Source of the DNA: Anseranas semipalmata
Lineage: Eukaryota; Chordata; Aves; Anseriformes; Anseranatidae
Direction: 5' to 3'
Assembly: GCA_013399115.1 (NCBI GenBank)
Contig: VXAA01004089.1
Span: 310,728 to 374,727, forward strand
DNA length: 64,000 nt
Numbering within the stretch: the stretch's first letter is position 1; each line of letters starts with the position of its first letter. Below are positions 1 to 12,824 of the stretch, in pieces. A model generated the notes under the pieces. That model searched no databases. It was given only the letters and a program-made list of their open reading frames with translations, and was not told the origin of the DNA. The position numbers and the translations under genes are program-made.

Positions 1-19
1 AAAAAAAAAAAAAAAAAAA

Positions 20-2121
20 GTGTCCAGATCAATGGAAAGAAGAGGATCTGAAATCATTCAGTCACCTTCATTGCATGGCAAACCCTTTTCTTCTCAGATT
101 TTTCTTCCCATTTCAGAAGAATTAGGCCTTGCAAAGGGGCCGCACACATACCTCCTGACACACACACACACCACAATTTCTTATATCTCACTTTTCAAAT
201 GAGAACTACAGGGTTGATGGAAAACAATAACACAAAAGCAAGCAATTCTTGTTAATGTAGCTTGGGTGGGCCATCTCTCAGGTGAGAAAAGGCATGCTGC
301 AAAGCAAATACCTGAGGTGACTTCTGCTTGTTTGAGTCTATCACCCTCAGGGCTGTGTTCTTTTGGCTAGGGATATCTGCTGATCTTCCTTCTTAACAGT
401 AATTATGCCAGACAGCTTTTTGGCTTTCAGTACTGCTCCATAGGTAACATAAATCATACAAATTATTACCACAATACTAAACTGTAATTACCCACAGACC
501 CTGACATGCCAAAAAGTGTATTAATTTGATAATATAATAAATACTTTACTGCATAAAACTATAATTATTACTTTAAAATTGACACTTATACCAGCTTCAT
601 TTTTTTTTTCCAGCAGGCAACTCAATAGTATATTAACCAATACCAGAAATTCTATTTAAATTCAATGAGATATATTAAAATATAATTTGGTAGATTGTGG
701 AAGGTTTTTCTTAAAGCTAAAAGTCACTAGAATTAGTTTGCTTTTTGGATATTATAATACCTAAAGCAATAAATTATTCAGTAGTTCAAGAGGAAAAAAT
801 GTATCTGACAAGAAGCCCAGAAAATGGGAACAATATCAAAAAAAAAAAAAAAAAAAAAAACATCCAAAATACTATTGATGGGGAAAATAATTTACAATCA
901 ATATAAAAAGCTTATTTAAGTTGCTTTAAATACTATTGGAAAAAATACTGGCCCCATAGGAGAAAATTCTACCTTTTTTTTGCATGAAAGGGTCAACAAA
1001 ACATATCTGTGAGAAAGACTGAGGTCCCAATTCTGCAACTAGATGGGTGTGGACAAACCATGGCACGGCTCCCACATTTGTTTTATTCAGTGACTGCCTA
1101 ATGCAAAATATATAAACAAGCCTGGGAAGAGAGGTCATAATCCAGACCTGCTCCTTCCTAGCTAGGCAGCCGAATGGCTACAAGATGAAATCAGGTTACC
1201 ATTTTCCATTTTCTTTACATTTTTCTTCTTCTTCAGTGTCATTTCAAACTTGTGGGAAATAAGTCTTAAATGTACAAATCTTCTTAAATTCAGGGAAGAA
1301 ATGAGCTCAGTTCTCCCTCCTTCTGATTGAATTTAACTGCCAGTTACTGTGCAGTAATCAGTCATATACACCACCTTTGTGATATACTGAACCAACTGCT
1401 GTTGTGACAGTCTCTGCTTTAGTTTGGTCTTGTTACCAGTATTTAAAAAAAATAAAGCTAATGATGGCAATCTTCATAAGTATTTCTTTCCAGCATTCCT
1501 CTAATGAGCTGATTGCCAGTGATTTTTCATGTTCTTTCCTCATTTTGTACTTCAGCTTGCAAAAGGAAAAAAATAAATAAATAAAAGAAAGAGTATCAAA
1601 GGAAAAGGGAATATCAAATGTATTTCAAGTTTTCATTCCTGGGTGGTATGGCTATAACTTAACTTCATGTATTTACACTTAGGTATTTAAGTATTAACCA
1701 GTTGCCATAGGCATCCTGTGTATTCAAAAGACAGCTATAGGCATCTTTGGAAGACGTAGCAGCTAAATCAGAGGATCTTCCTTCTGCAGGTGCTTCCACT
1801 AGTGAAAAGGCAGACTGCAGTGACTAGCTCAGCATCAGAGATGAATCTCATCCAGAGTTTCTGTTTGTTTGTTTGTTTTCCCATTAGCAAAACGGAAAAT
1901 TAAAAGACAGTACAAAATTGCTCAGAAGAAAGAAATGAATTGGGGCAAAAGGAAAGGGCTAAAATATTAGAAAACTGAATATTTCTTAGTTTTTATTCTT
2001 CAATTAAAAAAAAAATGTAAATTAATCTGTTGAAGGAGCTGAAAATATACCTGTTAAAGAGATTGTCATTTGTTTTAAAATATTTGAAAAAAAAAAATTA
2101 ACAATAAGAAGTTTATAGAGG
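20..2121. other. AT-rich single-copy DNA, no gene seen
   Basis: Apart from the 19-base A run at the left edge, A23 at 838-860, a (GTTT)n at 1862-1878 and short A runs near 2085, no repeat family, exon or RNA gene is recognisable. Confidence 0.6.
838..860. repeat. A23 homopolymer
   Basis: Uninterrupted A run in AT-rich DNA. Comparable runs of 14-21 A occur at 3540-3553, 8971-8991, 13398-13415, 24902-24919, 48267-48280 and 56029-56046. Confidence 0.95.
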
Positions 2122-2208
2122 GAGAGATAGCTTAGTATCTAAAATGTTTGGCAGAGAAGCAGAAGACTACTTTTCAATACCTTTGTCTGATACAGACCTC
2201 TATTGAGA
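2122..2208 (+). mobile_element. tRNA-derived SINE head fragment
   Basis: GAGATAGCTTAGTATCTAAA, ATGTTTGGCAGAGAAGC, AGAAGACTACTTTTCAATACC, TTTGTCTGATACAGACCTC. The A-box-like TAGCTTAGTATCTAAAATG and the B-box-like CTTTTCAATACCT are spaced as in tRNA-derived SINE heads, and the following 'TGATACAGACCTC' resembles the MIR-type body (GCTCTGACACAGACCTC). Short and decayed. Confidence 0.45.
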
Positions 2209-3339
2209 AGGGGTTTATTCTCCATCTACCTACCTGCAAGATAAGTATATTGTCAAATGCAAGGAATGTTGGAAAGATACGTATTTTGAAGATTCCATGT
2301 TGTGAGAAAAGACACCATGCAAAATAGTGAAAATGTTATATGAAAATGTTACAAGTAAATATTTATTCATCTTCTGTGTAAACAGTCTTAATGAGGTGAG
2401 TTTTTGGGTTCCCCTTAGGGTCAGTGAGGATGGCTGTTGTGTGGCTTTTTCATTAGCTTTAGAAGTTGCTCTTCCAATGTTCTTCCTCTGATCAATTTGA
2501 ATGGGGCTAATAGGTCAATGAAACTGCTTGGCAAGCACTCTTAGTCTGACCTATTATGTGTATTATATAAGGCTGTATTAATATGATTCTCCTAGTTCAA
2601 TTATTACGAGGACATTAAAAGCTTTGACAGGGCTTCTGGTGACATTCATCCTGGTGGGACAAAGATTGAACCATTTCTCCTCTATGGGAAGAAGAGGAGG
2701 ACGAGCTTTCCACAAAAACATTATAATTTTCAGTGAAACATGAGCTGAAAAATCACTATGTCTATGCTGAGATCTGGATAGAATTATTGGACAAAAGTGA
2801 AAAAAGGAGAGAAGGAAAAAAAAAGAGAAAAATTTTCAAAATGAGAATTTGGTGCAGAAGATATGAAACAGGCAGTTCAAATCCCTTGCCTAACTTGGGA
2901 AAAAAACTAGGACCTAAACCTGAGATATGAGGAACCACCGTAGTTAGCTTCTTAGGGAACAGCTAGTGCACACTGTCCAACAGGAACCTGGAGGTGAGTG
3001 TCTTTCTAAAAATTTTCCAAATTCTAGGCTACCTTAGTGTGCCTTTTTAACTGATTTTTTTTATTCCTTCTGCTCACAGATATTTTTTATCTCAAAAACG
3101 GCCTGTTTGAATGCACATGCTGACAGTAAACATAAGTTACCAAAAGTCTTAACCTATTCACCTATTTGTCTTATGTTTTTCCTAAGTAAATTATTACAGA
3201 TAACATTTTGAAGTGTCATGTTGTTTCATGGAAATAATAGCTGATGTACACAGTTGGAATTTCTTTTCTTTTTTTTTTTTTACAGTACTTTGGGGAAAGT
3301 AGGGAAGAAAATAAAAAAGTAGCTGTGATTGCCTAAATC

Positions 3340-3500
3340 TTTCCTTTTAATAAGGTGGTAGACAGTCAGCAATGATGATGTGATTCATTACTTGCCTATA
3401 AAGTTAATTATACATTATTAGCTGTTTCACAGTATGATAGCTGGCAATTGGTGATATGATTCATAAAGTGCTATTGTTAAGCAAATCTGCAAATCTGTTT
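3340..3500. promoter_or_regulatory. Possible small conserved noncoding block
   Basis: GATGATGTGATTCATTACTT, AAGTTAATTATACATTATTA, GGCAATTGGTGATATGATTC. Repeated GTGAT/GATTCATxA words (3380 and 3457) and homeodomain cores in a non-repetitive setting. Style-based call only. Confidence 0.15.
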
Positions 3501-3587
3501 GATTTAGGTTAAAAGAAAGGGCGATAGGTCATAAGAAGTAAAAAAAAAAAAAAGAGAGAGAGAATTAAGGGAAGACACCGACATAAT

Positions 3588-3815
3588 TTGCGGTTCTATT
3601 TTTATATGAACAACAAGGTTTACAGTGAAGAGCTGTTGGATACAGTTTCGGTGAGCAAGGATTTTGCAGAGAGATTAGATCAGTTACAAATTGCTAAATC
3701 TGATGACTTAGATAAAAATTTAACCAGAGGCTTTGAAAGAGGTAGAACATGTTTCTGTGGAGAAGTGATTGCCCCGTACTTCCGAGATAGAGCTAATCAC
3801 AGACGGCCGCACTGA
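3588..3815 (+). other. 75-codon open frame with CpG-rich end, possible gene relic
   Basis: The frame reads MRFYFYMNNKVYSEELLDTV, SVSKDFAERLDQLQIAKSDD, LDKNLTRGFERGRTCFCGEV, IAPYFRDRANHRRPH. The middle section has an amphipathic, protein-like character. The 3' end is unusually rich in CpG for this region (TTCCGAGA, GACGGCCGC, CCCGCAG). There is no Kozak context or splice context I trust, and no family match. It might be the relic of a retrocopy or a conserved element; chance remains likely. Confidence 0.15.
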
Positions 3816-4424
3816 CTGTACCCGCAGTAAAAACTGAACAGGGAAGAAATCATTCATTTAAGGGAGGATATCACTTTCTCATGGAACAGACTGAAAGCTC
3901 CATCTCACTCTGCAAATACACTCTATCATCTGGGAAACCCCCAGAAACCAGTCCCTCAAATGTACTATAATGTGCTCGCTTCCAATGTAACTCTATCAGA
4001 TCTGTGTTAGAAGCTGAAGAAATTGAGTAAAACTACTATTTCCTCCTCCACGTTCTTTGTAAGATTCCAAAACCTTTTCCTATTCCACAAAAAAACACCA
4101 ACCTTAACCAGCCACTTAAAAAACCCAAAGACTACAGATTTTGCCCAGAGATAACAAATACTCTCAAGGTTAAACATTCATTCCAGAGTGGTTCGTATCT
4201 GCACTTTATCTGAGTTGGGAAAGGGAATTGAATCTACATCTTCCTTGCCCCAGCAAGCCACAACTCGTTCAGAGTGGACCTCATTCTTTCACTCATATAA
4301 GTCAAAAGTGAATTATAGATCTGAACTTCTGTTTCACAATAAGGGTATTGCCCATACAGGCCCATCTCACAACTGGATTTCAGTTTTTAGGAGTAAGTAC
4401 TTCCTGACTAAAACTTCTTGTTTA

Positions 4425-4454
4425 GAAAAAAATAAAAATAAAATAAAATAAAAA
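4425..4454. repeat. (AAAAT)n microsatellite
   Basis: Five to six imperfect AAAAT/AAATA units. Confidence 0.88.
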
Positions 4455-4832
4455 TCAAAGTAGTAAAACAATTCACACATAGTTTTTATTTAGTAATTTT
4501 AATATCCGTTTTAATAGGGAATGCTCCTAGGGAAAGGAGTGAATATTGAAGTTGTATCACTCTGTTCTGAAGAAGGTTTATATCCCTTCTTCTCCCAGGT
4601 AATGCCCCAAAGGAATAACATAAATGTTATTTACCACATACGTCTCTCATCTATTTCCTCTTCTGTGCAGCAACAAATATCCCAATCCATTTGGAGAAAG
4701 AAAGAGAAATGTTGTTTTATCAGAACTTCAATTGTATTAAAATACATGATCTAGAAATGCTTCACGGAAACCTTTAAGATCATTTGCTGCTATGTCTTAT
4801 TTCTTAAGGCAATGGTTTTACTGCACAAAGAT

Positions 4833-5098
4833 AGGCCTGGGAGCTAGGAATTCCTGAGTACCAGCTCCAGCACTGGCTTGATTGTCTATTGCCTACATAT
4901 CACAATGATAGGGTGATTTATGTATAAAACATAGATTAGATTAGCTCAAACAAGATTAAATTAGATAGAACACGTCACCTAAACTCTCGCTGTCTATTTC
5001 CTCGTCTGTAAAACAGTGATATCTATATTTACCTATTACACATGGTGACTCTGAGGATTACTTAATCTCCCTAAAGAATTATCATGATTATCATTAAT
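4833..5098 (+). mobile_element. MIR-like SINE, split copy
   Basis: The 5' part (4833-4890) reads GCCTGGGAGCTAGGAATTCC, TGAGTACCAGCTCC, as in the tRNA-derived head of MIR. The 3' part (4970-5065) reads GTCACCTAAACTCTCGCTG, TTTCCTCGTCTGTAAAACAG, TGACTCTGAGGATTACTTAA, which is the conserved MIR core and tail order. Between them about 80 bp of AT-rich sequence does not match and may be an insertion or drift. It is an ancient remnant with no TSD visible. Confidence 0.6.
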
Positions 5099-7404
5099 CT
5101 GGAACACACAAAACAAGTCCCGATAAAGAAACAAGCTTGTGAATCAGCTGAGGTGGAGTTAGGGTACCAAAGCAACTCTGCTGATCTGAAAGTTAAGCAT
5201 TCTTGATAAACATTTTAAGATGGCTTCATCTCATGTTACCAATCTAAAAATGTACTTTTTAATATAAGATAGTTGTCTAAATTTCCTCTGTAGTATGGAG
5301 ATGTATATCGTGCATTAAATGAGTTGCTCATCTCATAATTTTGTGATGAATCACTTTATGAATTCTCTCCATTATCTGCAGAAGGAGCCTAGACAACTAG
5401 ACAAGAAGTATTTTAGGTAGTTAAAGTTACATGACACCAAAATGAAGGATTTAGGAACTCTCTTGAAGGACTACATCCAGATATCATATTCTGCCTGCAC
5501 TGGAGCACAGTAGAAAAATGTCCAATGCCAGCCTGCTCCCAAGTGTTTGTACCACCTTCATGCACCCTGAAAATTTACTATCTGAATTGTCAAGACCACA
5601 CAATAGTTTTGGGAAATGCTGTTTGAATTTTAAATAATTAAGATACGAAAAAATATCACAACATGGTTAAGAATTTTGTACAAGAAGTCCTTGTATTTTG
5701 GGGGTAGGGAGGAATAGCGGGGAAGAACTTAGGGTAAGTTTGTGTTTCCTAGCTGATGTGGACTTTTGGGAAGGGTAAAGACTTGTCCCTGGAAGAAATC
5801 ATTCCACTTTGGAGTCTTTAGCACAACAGGTCATTAGGACTCACGTCTTCCTTCCGGAATTTCTTTGCCACTCCATGATGGAGTGAAGGTCCTCCTACAC
5901 ATCTTTCAACCCCAGCTCTTCATTTCTGAAAACTTACACCCCCTCCATCCTCAGAGAAAACTCTTTTTTATTCCAGCATTAACCTAAGAGGAGAACTTGC
6001 CCCTGTCAAAAGGAAGAGGGAGCATCTCCCACTTTGGCTCCTGATCCAAAAGGGAGGTAACACAGTAACAGACAGGAAAAATGTGGAGGATGTGAGACCG
6101 TGGCAGGGATAAACATTGAGTGGGGATGGGACAAGCCTTGTTGCACAGGTTGAGACAGGTTAGGAGCAGGTTAATGTCACATATACTATAATTATATCAG
6201 TGCTTGATTGCTTGGGTATAGCTTGGTGTCATACACAAGTTGCAGTGTGGCCGTGGTGCTGCTATATCACATGGTCCCAGGTTAGCTTAAAAGCAAGAAG
6301 AAGTTTCTCCTCCAGAGCATGTTAACAAAACCTGATCAGGCAGCAGCTGTCCTGCTGGCACATTTTGTCTGTGTGTTGAGGGTGAGAAGTGAGAAATACC
6401 TTCTTAGTGCTGCAAGGGAGGGGACTGGATGAAAAAAGTGAAAACAAGCAGGTGGGAACAGGCTTAGACTTACTACCCTTAGCAAGGCTCAGCTGCAGAA
6501 AAGCTTTTAGGTTAGATCTAAAGCTTCTCTGAGTCAATAAGAAAACTGCTATTGATGTAAATCATATTATGGGGGTGAAGATTATTGGAAAGGAAAGTTC
6601 CTTATGAAAGGAAAAAAAAATGTAAAAAGCCTGCAAATATATATTTGTGCAGTGAGAAGCAGTTTTAAAACTACTGTTTCTTCTTAAAAACAATGAAAAA
6701 AAAAAAAAAGAAAACAATAGGATTGAGAAGACTTGTATTAACGTTTTAGAATCCAGAACATGGTTGGCCTTAAATTTGTTATAATCTTAGATTAGGGAAG
6801 AAAAAATCTTTCTAATCCTAAACTATCTCTTTGTTTTTACCAGCAAAAGGACAGCTATTGATAAAACAGAAACCATCTTCAAAAGCCATTTGGAACTTGA
6901 AATTAATCCAGGCTACCTGTGAGTAAGATCTGCAAAGAAGGGTCTGCCTTCACTTGTGTCTTGTACCAAACTAAGCACGCTGTCAGCACTTCATAAATAA
7001 CGTTAATAGTAATACTTCTATTCATACACCTCTTCACTTCTTGGTGCTAGCTGGGACTGGAAAGAGTAGAGAATTTCCAAATGGAAACAGAGAGCACTAA
7101 AAAATACATTTTAAAAACAAAAACAAAACAAAACCAAACACACCAAAGCTGTGCTGAAGTTTTCAGTCCTTCAGTCCAACTTTGAAAACTCATTAGGGGT
7201 AGATAGTTCAGATAAGGTATGAATCCAGATGTTTCTGTGTTTATCTTCAGCAATACTGAGTCCAAATTTTTACTAAAAAAAATGGCTAGGCTCCTAAATT
7301 TGGATTTAAACTTGTAAGTAAATGCCTTGATAGGTAAGAGCATGAACGCATGCAGCTTTTCTTGACCTTAATGAGATGTTCAAGGTACTTAACACTTTTG
7401 AAAA
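5099..7404. other. Single-copy DNA, no gene seen
   Basis: Frames at 6322-6537 and 7047-7343 (minus) have no domain. At 6968-7030 the words AAGCACGCTGTCAGCACTTC, ATAAATAACGTTAATAG resemble the 3' end of a MIR/L2-type element, too short to call. Confidence 0.55.
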
Positions 7405-7560
7405 TCAGGCAACAATTCAGCAAAGCATTTCAACATGTGTTTAACATTAAACACATATTTAATCAGATTAAAGCATATACTTAAGCACATTCCTGAACCA
7501 GGATCAATTTAAACATGTGCTTGTGATCTTTGCTAAATAAGGTTCTCACTTAAGTTTCTA
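7405..7560. mobile_element. Ancient palindromic MITE-like amniote repeat
   Basis: ATTCAGCAAAGCATTTCAAC, ATGTGTTTAACATTAAACAC, then GATTAAAGCATATACTTAAG and CACATTCCTGAACCAGGATC. Such inverted wording (CAAAGCACTTAAGCATGTGC ... GCACATGCTTAAGTGC) is a common old repeat in bird, turtle and crocodile sequence; I recognise the wording but cannot name the family. The two halves are loosely inverted copies of each other. Probably a non-autonomous DNA transposon relic. Confidence 0.5.
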
Positions 7561-8654
7561 AATACGGGTTTGGGAGCCTGAACTTAGTTTTTGATTTTAA
7601 AAAATCTTCAGTATATTTTGAATGGAATAAAAATTTAAGAGAAAAGGAAAACACTTAATACTATTATTTATTTTATTAATCAAATTTATCAGTACTTGAC
7701 AACAACCAAATAACTAAAAATTCCACTCACTTAAGGGAAGTGAAAATGTACATGATTGAAAAATATATATTTCTTTCATTTGCCATCTGATTTTTATTCC
7801 TTAGAAGTGTTCTATATCAGATATTTTGAACCAATATTATCCAATATTAGAGATTCAAATGATATTTCAGTATGCTTTGTTTGACTTTTATCCAGTGTTT
7901 CAGTTGATAATATTGGCACAAGGAACAAAAGGATTTTTTCTTTCTTTAATTGTTCTTCTAACTTTTCTTTTTCTTTAATTTTTCCTTTCCTTCTTTATTT
8001 TTTCTTATTCTTGTAACAGAACAAGCTCCATTCTGTCCCTTTCTGTTAACACCCCTGCATACATTTGAGTTTCCATCAACGGCACATCAATCTGCTAGTT
8101 GTGCAATCACATGTGTTTAGACAAAAGCAGTGTTGAATGCCACCATTCTGATTAGGGTAATAGTGACTCATTGGGACAGCAGCAATTCAGAGTGTGTCTA
8201 TGCACACATTTGCATGGATTTAAGTCAGCCAAAGCAGCATACAAGCACATAAATAAGATTGAACAAGAAGGGTGAATTTGCAGTTTGTTAGCAGCTAGAC
8301 ACGCTCCATCAGGCTGGATGGTAAGCCCCTGCTCCGTCCTCTCTGTCATTTCTGGGAGGTAGAGGACCACAGTCCAAGCTAAGGGATAGCCCTTGCCCAA
8401 AAGTCTGCCCTCTTTCTTCAGTTCACATTGGACATTTATCAAATCCTGACTGCTTCACAGTGCTTCCTACGTGAACTTTTTCACCCTGTGTTCTGTTATG
8501 TAGTAATTGGAGGTAGATTATCTCTCATTGAAAATAGAAGGTTTTTGGAGAGAAGGTGCTGGGGGGTAAGTGCACCGGCAGGTACTGCTTAATCATTTCA
8601 AGCTGTAAATTCATTTTCTAGCTTATAACATGATAACTTGTGTGCGCATTCATA
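7561..8654. other. AT-rich DNA with a T/C-rich stretch
   Basis: The segment 7937-8012 is a degenerate TTTC/TTTTCC pyrimidine-rich stretch. The frame 8152-8442 (minus) has no recognisable family. Confidence 0.55.
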
Positions 8655-8800
8655 CCCTTGGTTAAACCAGAGCAAATCCCTATGTGGACACACTAATTTC
8701 AGTTTTAGAGTGGCTTATCTCAATTTATCATAAACTTGTTCTGAATCTGCTTATGCCTAACTGAAATGAGCTTAATTTAAAATTGAAATAAAAGGATTAG
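8655..8800. mobile_element. Ancient hAT-type MITE-like repeat
   Basis: TTGGTTAAACCAGAGCAAAT, CCCTATGTGGACACACTAAT, TTCAGTTTTAGAGTGGCTTA, TCTGAATCTGCTTATGCC, AACTGAAATGAGCTTAAT. This order (GTTAAACCAG, TGTGGACACAC, AGAGTGGCTT, then reversed AAGC/AACTGAAAT words) is familiar from an old palindromic repeat of birds and reptiles. The assignment to hAT-like MITEs is inference. Confidence 0.5.
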
Positions 8801-9124
8801 GATAAATGAAATTGGTGTAAAATCACACCTTTATTTAAGCCACTACAACTCAGTATGCAGATAAAACCCTAGGCCATGTGTGTTTATTTAGAAGTGAGTA
8901 TTAGAGAAAATAGAAAAAGACAATGAACAGAGTAAATATTTCAAAACCATGTTGAGAGGATATTAGTAACAAAAAAAAAAAAAAAAAAAAAGAGTTAAAA
9001 ATAATGCAATTTGAAAAGAACTTTTTAAAATTACCTAATATCCATGGTTCAGAGCCTCTCCCATTCAGCCACATTAGACAGCAGGACCCTGCAGGCACTT
9101 AATAATACTTTTATATAGTAGCAC

Positions 9125-9258
9125 TTTACATCTTCACTGTGTTGTAAAAACATTAACTAATCTTCACAATAAGCATCTGAGGTTGAGAAGTAAGGACCAA
9201 TATCTCTTTCTAAAAGATAAAGAAGATGAAATATCAGGCAAGTCAAGGACCCAGTTCC
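9125..9258 (-). mobile_element. MIR/L2-like ancient repeat, minus strand
   Basis: On plus it reads ACATTAACTAATCTTCACAA, TAAGCATCTGAGG, ...AAGATAAAGAAGATGAAATA, CAGGCAAGTCAAGGACCC. This is the reversed MIR/L2 3' segment: TTAATCCTCACAA, TATGAGG, ACAGATGAGGAAACTGAG, and the passage from GTTAAGTAACTTGCC into the rest of the element. Class is probable; exact family is not. Confidence 0.5.
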
Positions 9259-9537
9259 TGTATACTGTGTGCTTTGCTTTGCAAGTGAGCAGGCCTCTAA
9301 CACCAGATATGGTGGGATAAGGTTGGTCACCAGAGCTGGAGACTCCCTCCCTCCTATATGATGGACTAGTGTTGAAAATTTGGCTTTGGGAGCCTAATGT
9401 TTTGCAGACTCCAAGCCAGGAAGGCCCTTAAGCATATGCTTCACATGAAACGCAAATAGCATGGAAAAGCTGACTGTTGGTCCCCTACAAAAAAAAATAT
9501 ATGTATGTAGTTTAGTGCTTTGGTGGCTCAGGTCAAG

Positions 9538-9625
9538 AGGGATAGATTTTTAAAGAGGCTTAAGTACCTAGCTCCCACTGAGGAGATGGCAAGTCAAAAA
9601 GGCAAGCTCCCAGGCTTGGATTTCA
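9538..9625. mobile_element. Ancient 'TTAGGCACCTAA'-type repeat fragment
   Basis: ATTTTTAAAGAGGCTTAAGT, ACCTAGCTCCCACTGAGG resembles an old amniote repeat with 'ATTTTCAAAGGCGCCTAAGT / CTCCCACTGAAA' wording. Shorter echoes of the same words occur at 13112-13140, 36976-36990, 50606-50625 and 57870-57905. The family is not identified. It overlaps the frame 9520-9738, which is therefore unlikely to be coding. Confidence 0.35.
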
Positions 9626-12600
9626 AGAGCCTGACTAGAAACTCAAAAGCTCCTGATTCACTTTTTGGGTTGGAAAATTTGGACCCTTTAGACTCATGTG
9701 GTGGGAGGAGGTATTTACAGATGCCACCAATCACCTAGAGAGGCCAGACCCTCTCAGGCAGTGGAGATGTTTTTGAGCATCTTGAGGGATCCTGCCCTGA
9801 ACCATCCTCTGGTGCAAACTAAGAACTCAGCCTGCCCCACACAGTCTCTGCAATATGCAGGCTTTTATAAAATGATGAATTTTCTTGAACTAATAAGTGG
9901 GATTTCTTCAAATCACAATGTTTCCCAGATCTCCCTGGAAGGGCTCATTCCCCTGCTTGTTCATGTTTCATTTAAGGGAACGGGGCATTCTCACCACCAA
10001 ACTGCATCTGTCTCAGGCTTTAACAGATGATGCTTCATAACAATTTCATGAGGTTCCCATAATTCAAAGTACACCAGCTGAATTTCTAGTTATTATGATG
10101 GCCTTTGGTCACCTATAGACAATACTCAGTTACAGTTCCTTTCTTGTCCTTTGAGACACATGGCACCTCCAAGACAATTCAGCCCAAATGAAGTCACCAT
10201 CTAGACAGCCAGGAAAGTGCCTCTCTTTCTCCCTCTCCCTCTCTTGCCAATAGAGGCACTTTGGATAGCTAGTCTAGACTAGATACCTAACCTTAAGATA
10301 CTTAAAATTAGATCAGGCAAGTGTGGTATAAGTGAGCAATATATTATTCTGTCTTATAGGAGGCTAAAGAAATCATTTCTAATAAACTGACATGGTGGCT
10401 TCTGATGTTGCACCTGGTGAGGGTAAATGGTTATGTGGTTAAGTAGTTACTGATGTCAGCTGGAGCGGGACTTACATGAAGTCTTTCCCTCCTTTGAAAC
10501 AGGCAGGTATCTGAATTATATCACACAGTCCTACAGTTTAATCCTGGTATCTTATTCCAGTTATTGCTCCGTGAACTTCCTCCCAATAATTTATTTTAAA
10601 ACACATTTCAGATACCAAGTCCTCCTTTTAAATATTAGTTGAGTACAACAGGAACATCTTGTCTAGCAAAATTAAGGTGTCTGAGAAGGAGAGCTCTGAT
10701 CACGTTCTAGCATGCCAAGATGAGATTTTTGGCTGGCACTAACAAACATTGCAACATTTATTAATTCATTAGTTGGGAAATTGTCTCACCCAGTTTCTTC
10801 AGGCAGCACCTCACTCATTACTACACGTTTGGAGAATAAGTTAAAGATGCCTCATGTTATTTCAGAGTCTTAGTCACTGTTATTTGGGTGTGGACACTCC
10901 TTAGCCTGGGCTTCAGAAATTGAAAATAAATGAGTGCTGAAGGTACAGGAACTATTCTCATCAAAACCAGGAGGAAATAAATAATAATAAAAAAAATTGT
11001 ATCCTTAATTCAGAGGGTATAAAAGAACCTATACTGGAGACTAAAAATACTGGATATGTGATATCCTGGGAGACCATGAATACTTATTGAAACGTAAAGC
11101 AGTATAATGCACATGGTACCTGAAGTACATCATATCATATAATCTGATATGCCTTAGTATGTTGGCAATCTTTTCAGTGTAGATCTAAAGCAGAGTAGGC
11201 CTCAGTAGCGATGTAGAGAATTTTATTTCTCTGACGCTCATCTGATGTGTCTTCCTCTTTTACCAGGATCCAGAAGATCTGGGAATATCACATCCAAGCA
11301 ACTACCTCTTTCTGAAGGACTGAAAGCATTTCTGGTGTTTCACAGCTGTAGTCAAAAATGTCCATGTCCGACTTTAGGAAGGATATGGTGGTTTCTACCA
11401 TTCCTCTCTCCTCCCCAAGTCTCCCTGTGGGTATCCCCCAGGGATTAGCTATTCACGCTTAACCACAGTTTACTGCATAATATGTTAATATAAACCAGCA
11501 GTGTTTTCAGGTTCTTTTAATAAGACAGACCACAAACAGTGGCTCTCTATGCAGCTGAAATCTCCCTGGAACAATGCTGACGACAGTGAAAAAAGTGACA
11601 TGAGAACAGATACAAGCAGGACTTCACACAATATTTCAAAGTCCTACACACCTGTTAGTCCAAGTCCTCCTTGTCCCCACCCCAGGCAACACCAGTTTTA
11701 GACTCAGGAGGACTGAGATCCTTTACTGTGACTACTGTTACTACAGTAAGCCAAGACATATTTAATAACCTATTATAGAGAATATCATACTCTTGTTCAC
11801 AGTTCTCCTTTGCTTCTTTTGTTTGATGAATTTATATTTTTCTATGTGATTTCACAATATCAATAAGATTCAAGGAGTCTGTTAGCAAACTGAATACATG
11901 CAGAAATGATATTCTAACAGTAAAAAGAAACTTAACAGGTAAAAATACAAAAATAATTAAATTGGTTTCCTATAGACAAACAATGTAGTATGTAAATTGC
12001 AAAGCTAGACTTAGTCTAGACTAGTTCATATTAAAAATAAATGAAAAAAAATCCAGACATTGCTAATTTATCATAAAGGTAAAAACACTGCTGAAAGAAT
12101 ACTGTAAGGCAGGATAGTTAATTCTATTCAATTCCTTTCCATGACGCTTAAGGTTAGGTCAGAATAAATATTAAATCCAAAAGATTTATTGCTTCCTTGG
12201 AAAATCAATGTGCCATGAATTAACATTAACATGAACTTTGGACATTCTGTGTATTTTCTTTCCTGGGAAATTTCGTGTAAGTCTGACTATATCTGCTGGG
12301 ATTTTGACCACAACTCATGAAAAACTCTATGTATCATCATGCCAACTAATTTTGATTAATGCACTGATTTAACTAGGTCTGAGGCTGGTGAGATCTGAGA
12401 ACATTCTTAAGCAAGGTGGAGAATTGAGAGCTAAGCCTTGAATGCAACTTAGCTTGGTCTAAACTGACTTCAAGTCACCGTCAACATTGTGCAAGTGACT
12501 GAAACTTCACCAACATGTTAAACACAGCCAACATTTGTAATGGAGACTGCCCCACCTGCCCAGCCTTTGCTAACATTGCAGATAATTATATGCCATCAAT

Positions 12601-12824
12601 ATTACTACCCTTCTCTTCTGATATCTGCCTTTTCATCTACTTCTTCTGTCTGTTGCCACCACTGATTGAAATTTTGCTTAGATGCTATTGGAATGTAGGC
12701 TGGGTTTCTGATGAACTCCCTAATATACACAGTTGGCATACATTATTAAACTCTTTGGACTCAAAGTTAGGAGATCGGGGCAATATTTCCCGTTGCATAT
12801 TACCTGCCTGCCTGAACTGAACTA
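9626..12824. other. Single-copy DNA, no gene seen
   Basis: A series of 66-110-codon plus-strand frames (9698-10030, 11245-11448, 11501-11701, 12515-12820) shows no domain, splice order or shared phase. No repeat family recognised. Confidence 0.55.

Larger units (their letters stand above)
2209..4824. other. Single-copy DNA, mostly featureless
   Basis: Holds the small CNE-like block at 3340-3500, the A/GA microsatellite at 3540, the 75-codon frame at 3588 and the AAAAT repeat at 4425. A B-box-like word (CAGTTCAAATCCC, 2873-2885) hints at another decayed tRNA-derived SINE, without a convincing A box. Confidence 0.55.
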
